From positions 1 to 20,348 of the IMG/VR virus record IMGVR_UViG_3300030390_000505: a DNA stretch of 20,348 nucleotides; one strand, written 5' to 3'. Made by a program: the position numbers and the translations under genes. The notes under the pieces were generated by a model. The model saw only the letters and a program-made list of their open reading frames with translations. It did no database searches and was not told the DNA's origin. The DNA comes from a virus. Numbering within the stretch: position 1 is the stretch's first letter; the number at the start of each line of letters is the position of its first letter. Shown here one piece after another: positions 11,865-19,836 of this stretch.

Positions 11865-11912
11865 ACCCTTTACCTGTGTTTAGTTGCTCCTTTGGCAGGT
11901 AAGGGGTTTTTT
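11865..11912 (+). terminator. Intrinsic terminator
   Basis: ACCCTTTACCTG (11865-11876) pairs with CAGGTAAGGGGT (11896-11907): a 12-base stem with one G-U pair, over a 19-base loop and followed by six T (11907-11912). It sits between the SSB group and primase-helicase and should limit read-through into the latter. A TATAAT (11912-11917) directly follows but lacks a well-spaced -35 box. Confidence 0.85.
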
Positions 11913-11934
11913 ATAATTAACTTGGGGAAGTCAA

Positions 11935-13584
11935 TTGAATACAGCAAATACATTTATTAAACATATACCGTGTGAATCTTGCGGTAGTAAAGATAACAAT
12001 AGTTTATATAGTGATGGCCACACTTATTGTTTCGGTTGTGAAACTAGAACAGCATCTGAAAAAATTGGCATACAAAGCAGTACACCTAGAGTAGCTACTT
12101 TACCTACAGATAGAAATACTTTCTTACATTCTTATAAAGGATCTTACAATGCTCTTGATGACAGGAAGATTAGCCTTAAAACTGCTAAAGCTTTTGGCGT
12201 TTTATCTAGCCCCAATAAGCACGTTTATCCTTATTATAATAATAATGAAGTGGTCGCAACCAAAACTAGAGAGATAGATACTAAGAAGTTTTATTCTGGT
12301 GGAGACTTTGAAGGCACTGGATTATTCGGACAACATCTGTATCGAAACACAGGCGGTAAGTACCTTACTATTACAGAAGGTGAGTGTGATGCAATGGCTG
12401 TCTATGAAATGTTTGGAGGCAAGTGGTCAGTGGTATCTCTCAAACGTGGCTGTGCTTCAGCAGTAAAAGATATACGAGAGAGCATAGAGTTTGTAGAAGC
12501 ATACGATAATGTAGTACTTGCTTTTGATAACGATGATGCAGGACAGAAAGCTGCAAGGAAAGTAGCAAGGATATTAAAGCCTAACAAGACTAAGATTATG
12601 TCTTTCCCTACAGGCTTTAAAGATGCTAACGATATGCTCAAGCAAGGCAAGTTTGAAGAGTTTACTAAAGCTTGGTGGGAGTCTAACACCTACACACCAT
12701 CAGGTATCCTGGAATTGTCTAGCAAAAAAACAGATTGGTTACAGCGAGAAGATAAAGAAAGCGTACCGTATCCGTGGGAAGGCCTCAATGATAAACTATA
12801 TGGTATGCGTAAAGGAGAGTTAGTTACTCTTACAGGCGGTACAGGATTAGGTAAGTCAAGTGTAACTAGAGAGTTAGAACACTGGCTGATTAAAAATACT
12901 AGAGATAACGTAGGTATTGTAGCTCTTGAAGAGAACTGGTTACGCACAGCAGACGGTATAATTTCTATCGAAGCTAACGACAGGCTCTATCTTACAGAGA
13001 AAAGAAATAACTACAGCAACGAACAGTTAGAAACTTTATTCGACAATGTAATAGAAGATGGCAGAGTATTTATTCACGCTCACTTAGGCGCTACTAACAT
13101 AGATGAAATCTTTTCTAAACTTAGATACATTATTGTAGGCTGTGAATGTGAGTGGGTAGTCGTAGATCATTTACATATGTTAGTTAATGTAATGACAGAA
13201 GGAGATGAAAGACGAGGCATAGATAACTTAATGAATCGTCTTCGTTCTTTGGTAGAAGAAACAGGTGTAGGTATGATACTTGTTTCACATCTTAGAAGAG
13301 CAGCAGGAGAGAAAGGACACGAGCAAGGCATAGAAGTATCTCTCTCTCATCTAAAAGGATCACAAGGTATTTCACAGTTGTCTGATTGTGTGATAGCATT
13401 AGAAAGAAATCAACAGGCAGAAGATCCAGAAGAAGCCAATACAACAAGAGTACGAGTCTTAAAATCTAGATACACTGGGGATACTGGATTGGCCTGTAGT
13501 CTAAAATATAATTCAAATACAGGAAGACTATATGAAGCAGACCTTGATCTCTCTCCCCAACAGACTAGCCTCTCACCGTTTTAA
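11935..13584 (+). CDS. Bifunctional primase-helicase (T7 gp4-like)
   Basis: The 549-residue product makes RNA primers and unwinds DNA at the fork. The N-terminal zinc site has C13, C16, C32 and C35 (PCESCG, CFGC). The Toprim primase core shows TEGECDA (147-153) and DNDDAG (198-203). The DnaB-like helicase half has Walker A GGTGLGKSS (301-309), Walker B VVVDHLHM (408-415), motif H3 VSHLRR (450-455) and the end strand GRLYE. The length and order match T7 gp4 (566 residues). The C-terminus ends with Phe, as T7 gp4 does, where the tail contacts polymerase. The start is TTG with GGGGA 8 bases upstream; no ATG start fits. It follows a terminator and overlaps the polymerase gene by 53 bases. Confidence 0.95.
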   Translation: MNTANTFIKHIPCESCGSKDNNSLYSDGHTYCFGCETRTASEKIGIQSSTPRVATLPTDRNTFLHSYKGSYNALDDRKISLKTAKAFGVLSSPNKHVYPYYNNNEVVATKTREIDTKKFYSGGDFEGTGLFGQHLYRNTGGKYLTITEGECDAMAVYEMFGGKWSVVSLKRGCASAVKDIRESIEFVEAYDNVVLAFDNDDAGQKAARKVARILKPNKTKIMSFPTGFKDANDMLKQGKFEEFTKAWWESNTYTPSGILELSSKKTDWLQREDKESVPYPWEGLNDKLYGMRKGELVTLTGGTGLGKSSVTRELEHWLIKNTRDNVGIVALEENWLRTADGIISIEANDRLYLTEKRNNYSNEQLETLFDNVIEDGRVFIHAHLGATNIDEIFSKLRYIIVGCECEWVVVDHLHMLVNVMTEGDERRGIDNLMNRLRSLVEETGVGMILVSHLRRAAGEKGHEQGIEVSLSHLKGSQGISQLSDCVIALERNQQAEDPEEANTTRVRVLKSRYTGDTGLACSLKYNSNTGRLYEADLDLSPQQTSLSPF

Positions 13585-15340
13585 AAAAATAATATTTGAT
13601 GTAGAAACAGACGGACTAGAAGGTAACGTAATACATTGTATAGTAACTAAAGTTATTGGGGGCGAGACACGTTTGTTTCCCCCTGATAAGTTACAGGAAG
13701 GAGTAAATCTTTTAGCCAGTGCCGATGTATTGATAGGCCATAACATCATAGGCTTTGATATCCCTGTAATTAAAAAACATTTCGATGTTACCTTGACTAA
13801 CCATATCGAAGATACTTTAGTAGTATCCCGCTTGGTTAACCCTGTACTTACAGGAGGGCATAGTTTAAGTAACTGGGGCTACCTTCTTTATCCTAATGAT
13901 GCAGAAAAAAGAAAGGCAATACAGCCAGATAGTTGGAGTGAGTATACAAAAGAAATGGGTACTTACTGTATCCAGGATGTAGAATTAAATGCAGATATAT
14001 ATTATAAGTTGTTAAAAGAAGTAGAAAGTTTTAGTCAGGAGTCTGTTGATCTTGAACATTCTATAGCTAAGATAATTAAACAACAAGAAGTTACTGGCTT
14101 TATGTTAGATGAAAAGAAAGCTACTATTCTTTCTAGTAAACTACAATCTAAGATGGCAGTGCTTGAAAAGAAAGTACACGAAACATTTAAACCTAAGTGG
14201 GTAGATGATAAACTTGTCACACCTTATATAAAAAAAGATGGAACATTATCTAAGCGCGGTCTTACTGATGATGAATACAAACAAGTATATCAAGATACAT
14301 TACATCCTAACTCTTCTGCTGAACCTTTTATGCGGCAGAAGTGGGTAGAGTTTAACCTTGCTAGTAGAAAACAAATTGGTGAATACCTTATAGACTTTGG
14401 ATGGAAACCAAAAAAGTTTACACCTACTGGTCAACCTATTGTAGATGAAAGTACACTAGAGAAAGTTAAAGATATACCAGAAGCTACACTCATTGCTGAG
14501 TTTATGATGCTTCAAAAAAGAGTAGCACAAGTTAGCTCTTGGTTAGAGTTATCTAGAGATGAAAGAGTACACGGCTTTGTTATACCTAACGGAGCTATCA
14601 CAGGTAGGATGACACATCGAAACCCTAACGTAGCTCAGACACCAAGCTCTCATAAACCTTACGGTAAAGAATGTAGAGAATGTTGGACAGTACCTAAAGG
14701 ATATAAGTTAGTAGGTATTGATGCTTCAGGTTTAGAACTTAGAGTCTTAGCACACTATATGAAAAATAAGGATTACATAAATGAAATTATCAACGGAGAT
14801 ATTCACAGCACAAATCAATCACTTGCTGGCCTTGAACAGAGAAGTCAGGCTAAAACTTTCATCTATGCCCTCATATACGGTGCAGGAAATGTTAAAATTG
14901 GAAGCGTGGTTGGTGGAAACTCAAAAGTCGGTGCAGCACTTAGAGATCGTTTCCTCAACAATCTCCCATCACTTGGAAATCTTACAGCTAGCGTTGAACG
15001 AGCAGCAAGTACACGCAAGTACCTCAAGGCATTAGATGGTAGAGTCATACACATACGGAAAGTTTATTCTTCTTTGAATACTTTATTGCAGGGTGGCGGT
15101 GCAGTTATTATGAAGACTGCTTTAGTCTTGTTAGATAATAAGATTAAAGAACTTAACCTGGATGCTAAGTTTGTAGCTAACGTACACGATGAATGGCAGA
15201 TAGAAGTTAGAGAAGATCAGGCTGAACAAGTAGGACAGCTAGGAGTACAGGCTATAGTTGATACTGCTGATGTATTAAATATGAATTGTCCTTTAGATGG
15301 TGAGTATAAAATAGGAGATAACTGGAGTGAAACACACTAA
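13532..15340 (+). CDS. Family A DNA polymerase with 3'-5' exonuclease (T7-like)
   Basis: The 602-residue replicative polymerase shows an exonuclease domain with D23 and E25 (DVETDG), D76 (HNIIGFDIP) and D149 (YCIQDVE). The polymerase domain has motif A LVGIDASGLELR (D397), motif B RSQAKTFIYALIYGAG (K441, Y445) and motif C VHDEW (552-554). The KTFIYALIYGAG segment and the DGRVIHIRKVYSSLNTLLQ stretch are close to the T7 gp5 pattern. Tyr445 takes the position of E. coli Pol I Phe762 (Tyr in T7), not the Leu seen in many marine phage polymerases. It is about 100 residues shorter than T7 gp5 (704), and I see no thioredoxin-binding insertion. AGGAAG precedes the ATG, which lies inside the primase-helicase gene. 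Confidence 0.96.
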   Translation: MKQTLISLPNRLASHRFKKIIFDVETDGLEGNVIHCIVTKVIGGETRLFPPDKLQEGVNLLASADVLIGHNIIGFDIPVIKKHFDVTLTNHIEDTLVVSRLVNPVLTGGHSLSNWGYLLYPNDAEKRKAIQPDSWSEYTKEMGTYCIQDVELNADIYYKLLKEVESFSQESVDLEHSIAKIIKQQEVTGFMLDEKKATILSSKLQSKMAVLEKKVHETFKPKWVDDKLVTPYIKKDGTLSKRGLTDDEYKQVYQDTLHPNSSAEPFMRQKWVEFNLASRKQIGEYLIDFGWKPKKFTPTGQPIVDESTLEKVKDIPEATLIAEFMMLQKRVAQVSSWLELSRDERVHGFVIPNGAITGRMTHRNPNVAQTPSSHKPYGKECRECWTVPKGYKLVGIDASGLELRVLAHYMKNKDYINEIINGDIHSTNQSLAGLEQRSQAKTFIYALIYGAGNVKIGSVVGGNSKVGAALRDRFLNNLPSLGNLTASVERAASTRKYLKALDGRVIHIRKVYSSLNTLLQGGGAVIMKTALVLLDNKIKELNLDAKFVANVHDEWQIEVREDQAEQVGQLGVQAIVDTADVLNMNCPLDGEYKIGDNWSETH

Positions 15341-15770
15341 TCAGTTAGATTTTTTTAATGAAGATTCTTATACAGAAGATACAGAAGGACATACTTGTAT
15401 TAAGTGTGAGACTTATAAAAAAACTTCAGAGTTTCCTTTTAGAGAAACAGTAGGTACATCAAGAAGATCTATATGTAGAGATTGTACTTCTATTCATACT
15501 AAGATAGTAAAAGAATTAAAACAACAGTATCCTAAACCTAATGATCCTAACTATACTTGTCCTTGTTGTGATAAGATAGAAGATGAACTAAAAGAATACG
15601 GTAGATGGCAAGACAAATCTGTTTGGGTACTAGATCACGATCATTCTACTAATACTTTTAGAGGATGGATATGTAATAACTGTAACAATGCACTAGGAAG
15701 ATTTGAAGATAATACAGAAACTTTAGATAGAGTTATAAATTATTTAAATAAACACAAGGAAAACTTATGA
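15327..15770 (+). CDS. Recombination endonuclease VII-like HNH nuclease
   Basis: The 147-residue product cleaves branched DNA such as Holliday junctions in T4 endonuclease VII relatives. The core is TCPCCDK (C78, C80, C81), VLDHDHST (D103-H106) and FRGWICNNCNNALG (C116, C119, N120), a typical zinc-stabilised beta-beta-alpha-metal site. An extra CxxC pair of pairs (C24/C27, C50/C53) precedes it, as in many phage homologues. The start is GTG 15327, 14 bases inside the polymerase gene, with GGAG upstream. It overlaps the exonuclease gene by ATGA. The local context (polymerase, exonuclease, endonuclease I) fits DNA metabolism and genome processing. Confidence 0.93.
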   Translation: MKHTNQLDFFNEDSYTEDTEGHTCIKCETYKKTSEFPFRETVGTSRRSICRDCTSIHTKIVKELKQQYPKPNDPNYTCPCCDKIEDELKEYGRWQDKSVWVLDHDHSTNTFRGWICNNCNNALGRFEDNTETLDRVINYLNKHKENL

Positions 15771-16624
15771 AGAAATTAGATACAGTAGTAGAGGACATCT
15801 ATAAAGAAGTATCTAAAATTAGTGACGGTAAAACTTTAAAGGTTACTGATAAACAATTAGATGAATTTGCAGAAGGTATGAAGGCAGCTATGAAGCAATG
15901 GCTTACTCCAAGAGAAGTAAAGAAACCTTACTTGCGTATGTCTAACATAGGTAGACCAGAGAGGCAGCTATGGTATGATATGAAAAGAGATCCTAAGAAA
16001 AATACATTAGCTGCTTCAACACAGATTAAATTTTTATATGGCCACTTGCTTGAAGAAGTTGTTTTGTTTTTAGTTAAGTTATCAGGACATAAGATAACAG
16101 ATCAGCAGAAAGAAGTTACTGTTCAAGGTATTAAAGGACATATGGATTGTAAGATAGACGGAGAGGTAGTAGATATTAAGTCAGCTTCTAACTTTGCCTT
16201 TAGGAAATTTTTATTTGGTACACTTCCTGAAAAAGATTCTTTTGGCTACCTTGCACAGTTAGCAGGCTATGAAGAAGCAGAGAAAACTACAGGTGGTGGG
16301 TTCTTAGCTATCAATAAAGAATCAGGAGAGTTAAGTTTATTTAAACCTCAAAGTTTAGATAAGCCTAATGTTATTGAAAAGATTAAAACAATAAAGCAAC
16401 AATTAAAAAAGAAGACTCCTCCTTCTCGATGTCATTCTCCTGTAGCTGATGGATCATTCGGTAATATGAAATTACCTAGTGAGTGTAAGTGGTGTGTACA
16501 TAAGTTTGAATGTCATAAAGATGCTAATGATGGAAAAGGATTAAGAGTTTTTAAATACTCTAACGGTCTTAATTATTTAACAGTAGTTAAACGTACACCT
16601 AGAGTAGAAGAAATTGCCTCGTAG
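15767..16624 (+). CDS. PD-(D/E)XK exonuclease (Cas4/RecB-like)
   Basis: The 285-residue product has the RecB-type nuclease core: GHLLEE (92-97), GHMDCKIDGEVVDIKSAS (124-141) with D127, D136 and K138, then a YLAQLAGY QxxxY motif (161-168). Four cysteines follow in the C-terminal part (C222, C240, C243, C249; CKWCVHKFEC), like the iron-sulfur or zinc patches of Cas4/AddB relatives, although the N-terminal cysteine of Cas4 is missing. Its role is probably exonucleolytic DNA breakdown or recombination. It has AAGGA before the ATG and overlaps both neighbours by a few bases. The exact family was not searched. Confidence 0.88.
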   Translation: MKKLDTVVEDIYKEVSKISDGKTLKVTDKQLDEFAEGMKAAMKQWLTPREVKKPYLRMSNIGRPERQLWYDMKRDPKKNTLAASTQIKFLYGHLLEEVVLFLVKLSGHKITDQQKEVTVQGIKGHMDCKIDGEVVDIKSASNFAFRKFLFGTLPEKDSFGYLAQLAGYEEAEKTTGGGFLAINKESGELSLFKPQSLDKPNVIEKIKTIKQQLKKKTPPSRCHSPVADGSFGNMKLPSECKWCVHKFECHKDANDGKGLRVFKYSNGLNYLTVVKRTPRVEEIAS

Positions 16625-17081
16625 ATTTCCACGCAAGGTAAGACCAAGAGAAAAGAATGTTCCTAAAGGATACGATAGTAAATGGGAGTATGAGTTACAT
16701 CAAGGCATACTTAAATCCTGGAGTCATCATACAGATAAAGTACCTTATGTAGTACAACATACCTATGAGCCTGACTTTGTTAAAGATAAAATACTTATCG
16801 AAGCAAAGGGTAGGTTCTGGGATCACGCTGAGTACAGTAAGTACATATGGATTAGAAAAGCTTTACCTGATACAATAGAACTTATATTCTTATTTCAAAA
16901 GCCGTATGCTCCTATGCCTGCAGCTAAGAAAAGAAAAGATGGTACTAAAAGAACTCACGCTGAATGGGCGGAAGCTAATGAGTTTACTTGGTACTCCGAA
17001 GAAACTTTACCAGAGGAGTTTAAAAAAATGGAACAACAACCGAAGAATCCAGATGGAACAAGAAAGGGGTGGTACAAATGA
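16614..17081 (+). CDS. Endonuclease I (T7 gp3-like junction resolvase)
   Basis: The 155-residue product resembles T7 endonuclease I, which resolves branched DNA. The matching core is DSKWEYELHQGIL (E25), KVPYVVQHTYEPDF (D54), ILIEAKG (E63, K65) and a basic helix-strand YIWIRKALPDTIELIFLFQK. The PD..ExK residues correspond to T7 E20, D55, E65 and K67. The start is probably TTG 16614, overlapping the exonuclease stop, with a weak AGAAGAA signal; no better start exists. Its end overlaps the DUF3310-like gene by ATGA. The N-terminus is basic (RRFPRKVRPREK). Two junction nucleases (endonuclease VII and endonuclease I) in one phage is unusual. Confidence 0.92.
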   Translation: MPRRFPRKVRPREKNVPKGYDSKWEYELHQGILKSWSHHTDKVPYVVQHTYEPDFVKDKILIEAKGRFWDHAEYSKYIWIRKALPDTIELIFLFQKPYAPMPAAKKRKDGTKRTHAEWAEANEFTWYSEETLPEEFKKMEQQPKNPDGTRKGWYK

Positions 17082-17380
17082 ATTATAAATTTGATGAAGA
17101 CAAATCATTAGAAGCAATATCTTTATACATAAAGAGTACTTATGATGCACACTATGCTAAAGATAAAAACTATCAAGCAACAGATATAATCTTTGATGCT
17201 GGACACGGTGAAGGATTTTGTCTTGGTAACATAATGAAATATGCTATGCGCTACAAGAAAAAAGAAGAGGGCTACTTACTTGATGTTAAAAAACTTATAC
17301 ACTATGCAATTATATTGTACGGTGAAGAGATGAAAAGTATAGAATGTGGACATCTTTTATACGATCCTCCTAACAAGTAG
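17078..17380 (+). CDS. DUF3310-like phage protein
   Basis: The 100-residue product contains FDAGHGEGFCLGNIMKYAMR, YKKKEEGYLLDVKKLIHYAI and LYGEE, the pattern (gxGFxLGNxxKYxxRxxxKgxxxxDlxKxxhYa) known from DUF3310, sometimes annotated as a nucleotide kinase-like phage protein; that function is unproven. GAAAGGGG lies about 8 bases upstream of ATG 17078, which overlaps the previous stop; a GTG at 17069 is less likely. It sits among nucleotide-metabolism and replication genes, which agrees with a role near dNTP supply. Confidence 0.8.
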   Translation: MNYKFDEDKSLEAISLYIKSTYDAHYAKDKNYQATDIIFDAGHGEGFCLGNIMKYAMRYKKKEEGYLLDVKKLIHYAIILYGEEMKSIECGHLLYDPPNK

Positions 17381-17390
17381 GCTGGAATAA

Positions 17391-17681
17391 ATGATAGGTA
17401 GATTACTGTATATGATACCTTTCTTTGGTATGTTCATAGGCGCATATTTTATGTGGACTGCCGATATAAAAGCAGCAATTATAATGGCAGGATTAGGACT
17501 AACACAAAGCTTAATATGTTTTATTTATCTTATAATACAAATTATAGTTAACGGAACAGACGGAACACTAGCAGTAGAAGTAGAACTATGGGATGCGGTA
17601 ATGCCTATCATATTCTTAATGTTATCTTTTACAATATTTTTATTACTAACAACACAACTTGCAGAGACATTTTTAATATGA
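17391..17681 (+). CDS. Three-helix membrane protein
   Basis: The 96-residue product has three hydrophobic segments: about 4-22 (RLLYMIPFFGMFIGAYFM), 27-53 (AAIIMAGLGLTQSLICFIYL and on) and 67-93 (WDAVMPIIFLMLSFTIFLLL). There is no signal peptide and little charge. The size and topology fit a class I holin or another small inner-membrane protein, but no family is recognised and no lysin lies next to it. The stop overlaps the ribonucleotide reductase start (ATGA). The ribosome-binding site is weak (GGAATAA). Confidence 0.72.
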   Translation: MIGRLLYMIPFFGMFIGAYFMWTADIKAAIIMAGLGLTQSLICFIYLIIQIIVNGTDGTLAVEVELWDAVMPIIFLMLSFTIFLLLTTQLAETFLI

Positions 17682-19609
17682 ACATAGAAAAAAATAACGT
17701 AGGACTACCTACAAACTACCAGCAATTTATACATCTTAGTAGGTATGCTAGATGGAATGAAGATAAGAAACGTAGAGAGACTTGGGATGAAACAGTAGCT
17801 CGATACTTTGATTTCTTTGAGAAACATTTAAAAGAAAACCATAACGTAGATAACATTACTTGGCCATCCGTTAGAAAACATTTAGAAGATAGTGTGCTTT
17901 CGTTAGACATTATGCCTAGTATGAGAGCATTGATGTCAGCAGGTAAAGCATTAGAACAGGATAACGTAGCAGGATTTAACTGTAGCTATGTAGCTGTTGA
18001 TACACCTAGAGCCTTTGATGAAACATTGTACATACTTATGTGCGGTACTGGTGTAGGCTTTAGTGTAGAGCGACAGTATGTTAATCAGCTTCCTGATTTA
18101 CCTGAAGAACTACACAAGACAGATACTATTATTAAAGTAGCTGACTCTAAAATAGGGTGGGCTAAATCTTACAAAGAAATGTTATCGTTACTTTACTCAG
18201 GTCAAATACCTACTTGGGATGTGTCTAACATAAGACCTTATGGAGCTAGGCTTAAAACATTTGGTGGTCGTGCCAGTGGCCCTGCTCCTTTAGAAGAGTT
18301 GTTTGAGTTTACTATTAATATATTTAAAGATGCTTTAGAAAAAGGACAGCGTAAGTTAGTCTCTATTAACTGCCACGATTTAATGTGTAAGATTGCAGAG
18401 GTAGTAGTAGTAGGTGGAGTAAGACGTAGTGCTTTAATCTCTCTTAGTAACCTATCAGATAACCGTATGCGTAACGCTAAGTCAGGTGCTTGGTGGGAAG
18501 ATAATCAGCAACGTGCGTTATCTAATAACTCTGTAGCCTATACAGATGCTGCAGAAACTGGTGCGTTTATGCGTGAATGGTTGTCTCTGTACGAGTCTAA
18601 GAGCGGTGAACGTGGTATGTTTAATCGTCAGGCTGCAGAGAAACAGGCAGCTAAAAATGGTAGACGAGAAGAGTATACAGACTATGGTACTAATCCTTGT
18701 AGTGAAATCATTCTACGGAACAAACAGTTCTGTAATCTAACTGAGGTTGTAGTTAGACCTGATGATACTATGGCATCTTTAAGAACTAAAGTTGAAGCAG
18801 CTACTATACTTGGTACGTTCCAGGCTACGCTAACAAACTTTAGATACCTGACAAGTAAATGGAAATACAACACACAAGAAGAATCTTTGCTTGGTGTTTC
18901 TCTTACAGGTATAATGGATAACATTGATATGATAAATGGTAAGATAGACTTAGAATATTTAAAGAACTTATCTGTATCAATTAATAAAGTATGGGCTAAG
19001 AAGTTAGGTATCCCCCAATCTGCAGCGATTACCTGCGTTAAACCTAGCGGAACAGTAAGTCAACTGGTCAATAGTGCTTCTGGTATTCACACTAGACATA
19101 GCCCATACTACCTTCGTACTATCCGTGCTGATAAAAAAGATCCGTTAGCTAGACTAATGGTCGATGCAGGTGTGTATTATGAAGATGATGTAACTAAACC
19201 AGAACATACTTATGTATTCTATTTTCCTATCAAGAGTCCTAAAGGCTCACTTACTAGAAAAGACTTTACAGCTATTGAGCATTTAAAAATCTGGAAAGAG
19301 TATCAAGATAAATGGTGTGAACACAAACCTTCTGTCACTATCTCTGTTAAAGAAAACGAATGGATGGAAGTAGGTGCGTGGGTACATAAGAACTTTGATG
19401 ATGTCTCTGGTATATCCTTCTTACCTTTCTCAGATCACTCTTATAAGCAAGCTCCTTATCAAGAGATAACTTACAATGAGTATCGTAGTTGGTTAAAGAA
19501 AACTACAGACACGGTAGATTGGTCAAAGATTACTGAGTATGAAACAGAAGATATGACTGAGAATACTAAAGAACTTGCTTGTGCTGCAGGTACTTGTGAG
19601 ATTATTTAA
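17678..19609 (+). CDS. nrdJ: Ribonucleotide reductase class II, adenosylcobalamin-dependent (monomeric type)
   Basis: The 643-residue enzyme turns ribonucleotides into deoxyribonucleotides. Key residues are C102 (FNCSYVA), N339 and C341 with E343 in NPCSEIIL, C352 (KQFCNLTE), and a C-terminal redox pair in CAAGTC (C635, C640). Spacing CxxxxC at the end and the CGTGVGFSVER stretch (122-132) match the Lactobacillus leichmannii-type monomeric class II enzyme (C119, N406, C408, E410, C419, C731, C736), which is slightly longer (739). No small radical subunit is needed; the 5'-deoxyadenosyl radical comes from vitamin B12, so the phage depends on cobalamin in the host. The ATG at 17678 overlaps the previous stop; an upstream in-frame ATG at 17588 would add 30 residues unrelated to the family. 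Confidence 0.96.
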   Translation: MNIEKNNVGLPTNYQQFIHLSRYARWNEDKKRRETWDETVARYFDFFEKHLKENHNVDNITWPSVRKHLEDSVLSLDIMPSMRALMSAGKALEQDNVAGFNCSYVAVDTPRAFDETLYILMCGTGVGFSVERQYVNQLPDLPEELHKTDTIIKVADSKIGWAKSYKEMLSLLYSGQIPTWDVSNIRPYGARLKTFGGRASGPAPLEELFEFTINIFKDALEKGQRKLVSINCHDLMCKIAEVVVVGGVRRSALISLSNLSDNRMRNAKSGAWWEDNQQRALSNNSVAYTDAAETGAFMREWLSLYESKSGERGMFNRQAAEKQAAKNGRREEYTDYGTNPCSEIILRNKQFCNLTEVVVRPDDTMASLRTKVEAATILGTFQATLTNFRYLTSKWKYNTQEESLLGVSLTGIMDNIDMINGKIDLEYLKNLSVSINKVWAKKLGIPQSAAITCVKPSGTVSQLVNSASGIHTRHSPYYLRTIRADKKDPLARLMVDAGVYYEDDVTKPEHTYVFYFPIKSPKGSLTRKDFTAIEHLKIWKEYQDKWCEHKPSVTISVKENEWMEVGAWVHKNFDDVSGISFLPFSDHSYKQAPYQEITYNEYRSWLKKTTDTVDWSKITEYETEDMTENTKELACAAGTCEII

Positions 19610-19836
19610 TGGGTAGAATAAAAAGGGAAGAAGCAAAACTGTTAGGCTATAAAGTTTTGTTTAACAAACAAGGACAGTTGATTACTGAAAGAACAACTAC
19701 AGACATTACCGTGTTAGCTAAACAATTAACTAAAGAAGACTTTAACCTACTACAGTCGACAGTAAGAAGCGCAACAAGAGAACTAGACGCAGTACATAAT
19801 AAAATAGAAGCGGATTTAAATGCTCGTAAATCTTAA
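19609..19836 (+). CDS. Small helical protein, unknown
   Basis: The 75-residue product begins MGRIKREEAKLLGYKVLFNK and is mainly helical at the end (RSATRELDAVHNKIEADLNA). Its start shares one base with the reductase stop (TAATG), so it is coupled. It is the last gene of the rightward block, and its TAA stop overlaps the stop of the leftward gene at 19833. No family is recognised. Confidence 0.7.
   Translation: MGRIKREEAKLLGYKVLFNKQGQLITERTTTDITVLAKQLTKEDFNLLQSTVRSATRELDAVHNKIEADLNARKS

Noticed and set aside
12623-12823. Open frame on the plus strand inside primase-helicase
   Set aside because: It is out of frame with an intact enzyme with conserved motifs; no ribosome-binding site stands out.
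14781-15035. Open frame on the plus strand inside the DNA polymerase gene
   Set aside because: It lies in another frame of the conserved motif B region and has no independent support.
17588-17677. Earlier start for the ribonucleotide reductase
   Set aside because: The 30 extra residues are unrelated to the family and overlap the membrane protein; the ATG at 17678 has the usual ATGA coupling.
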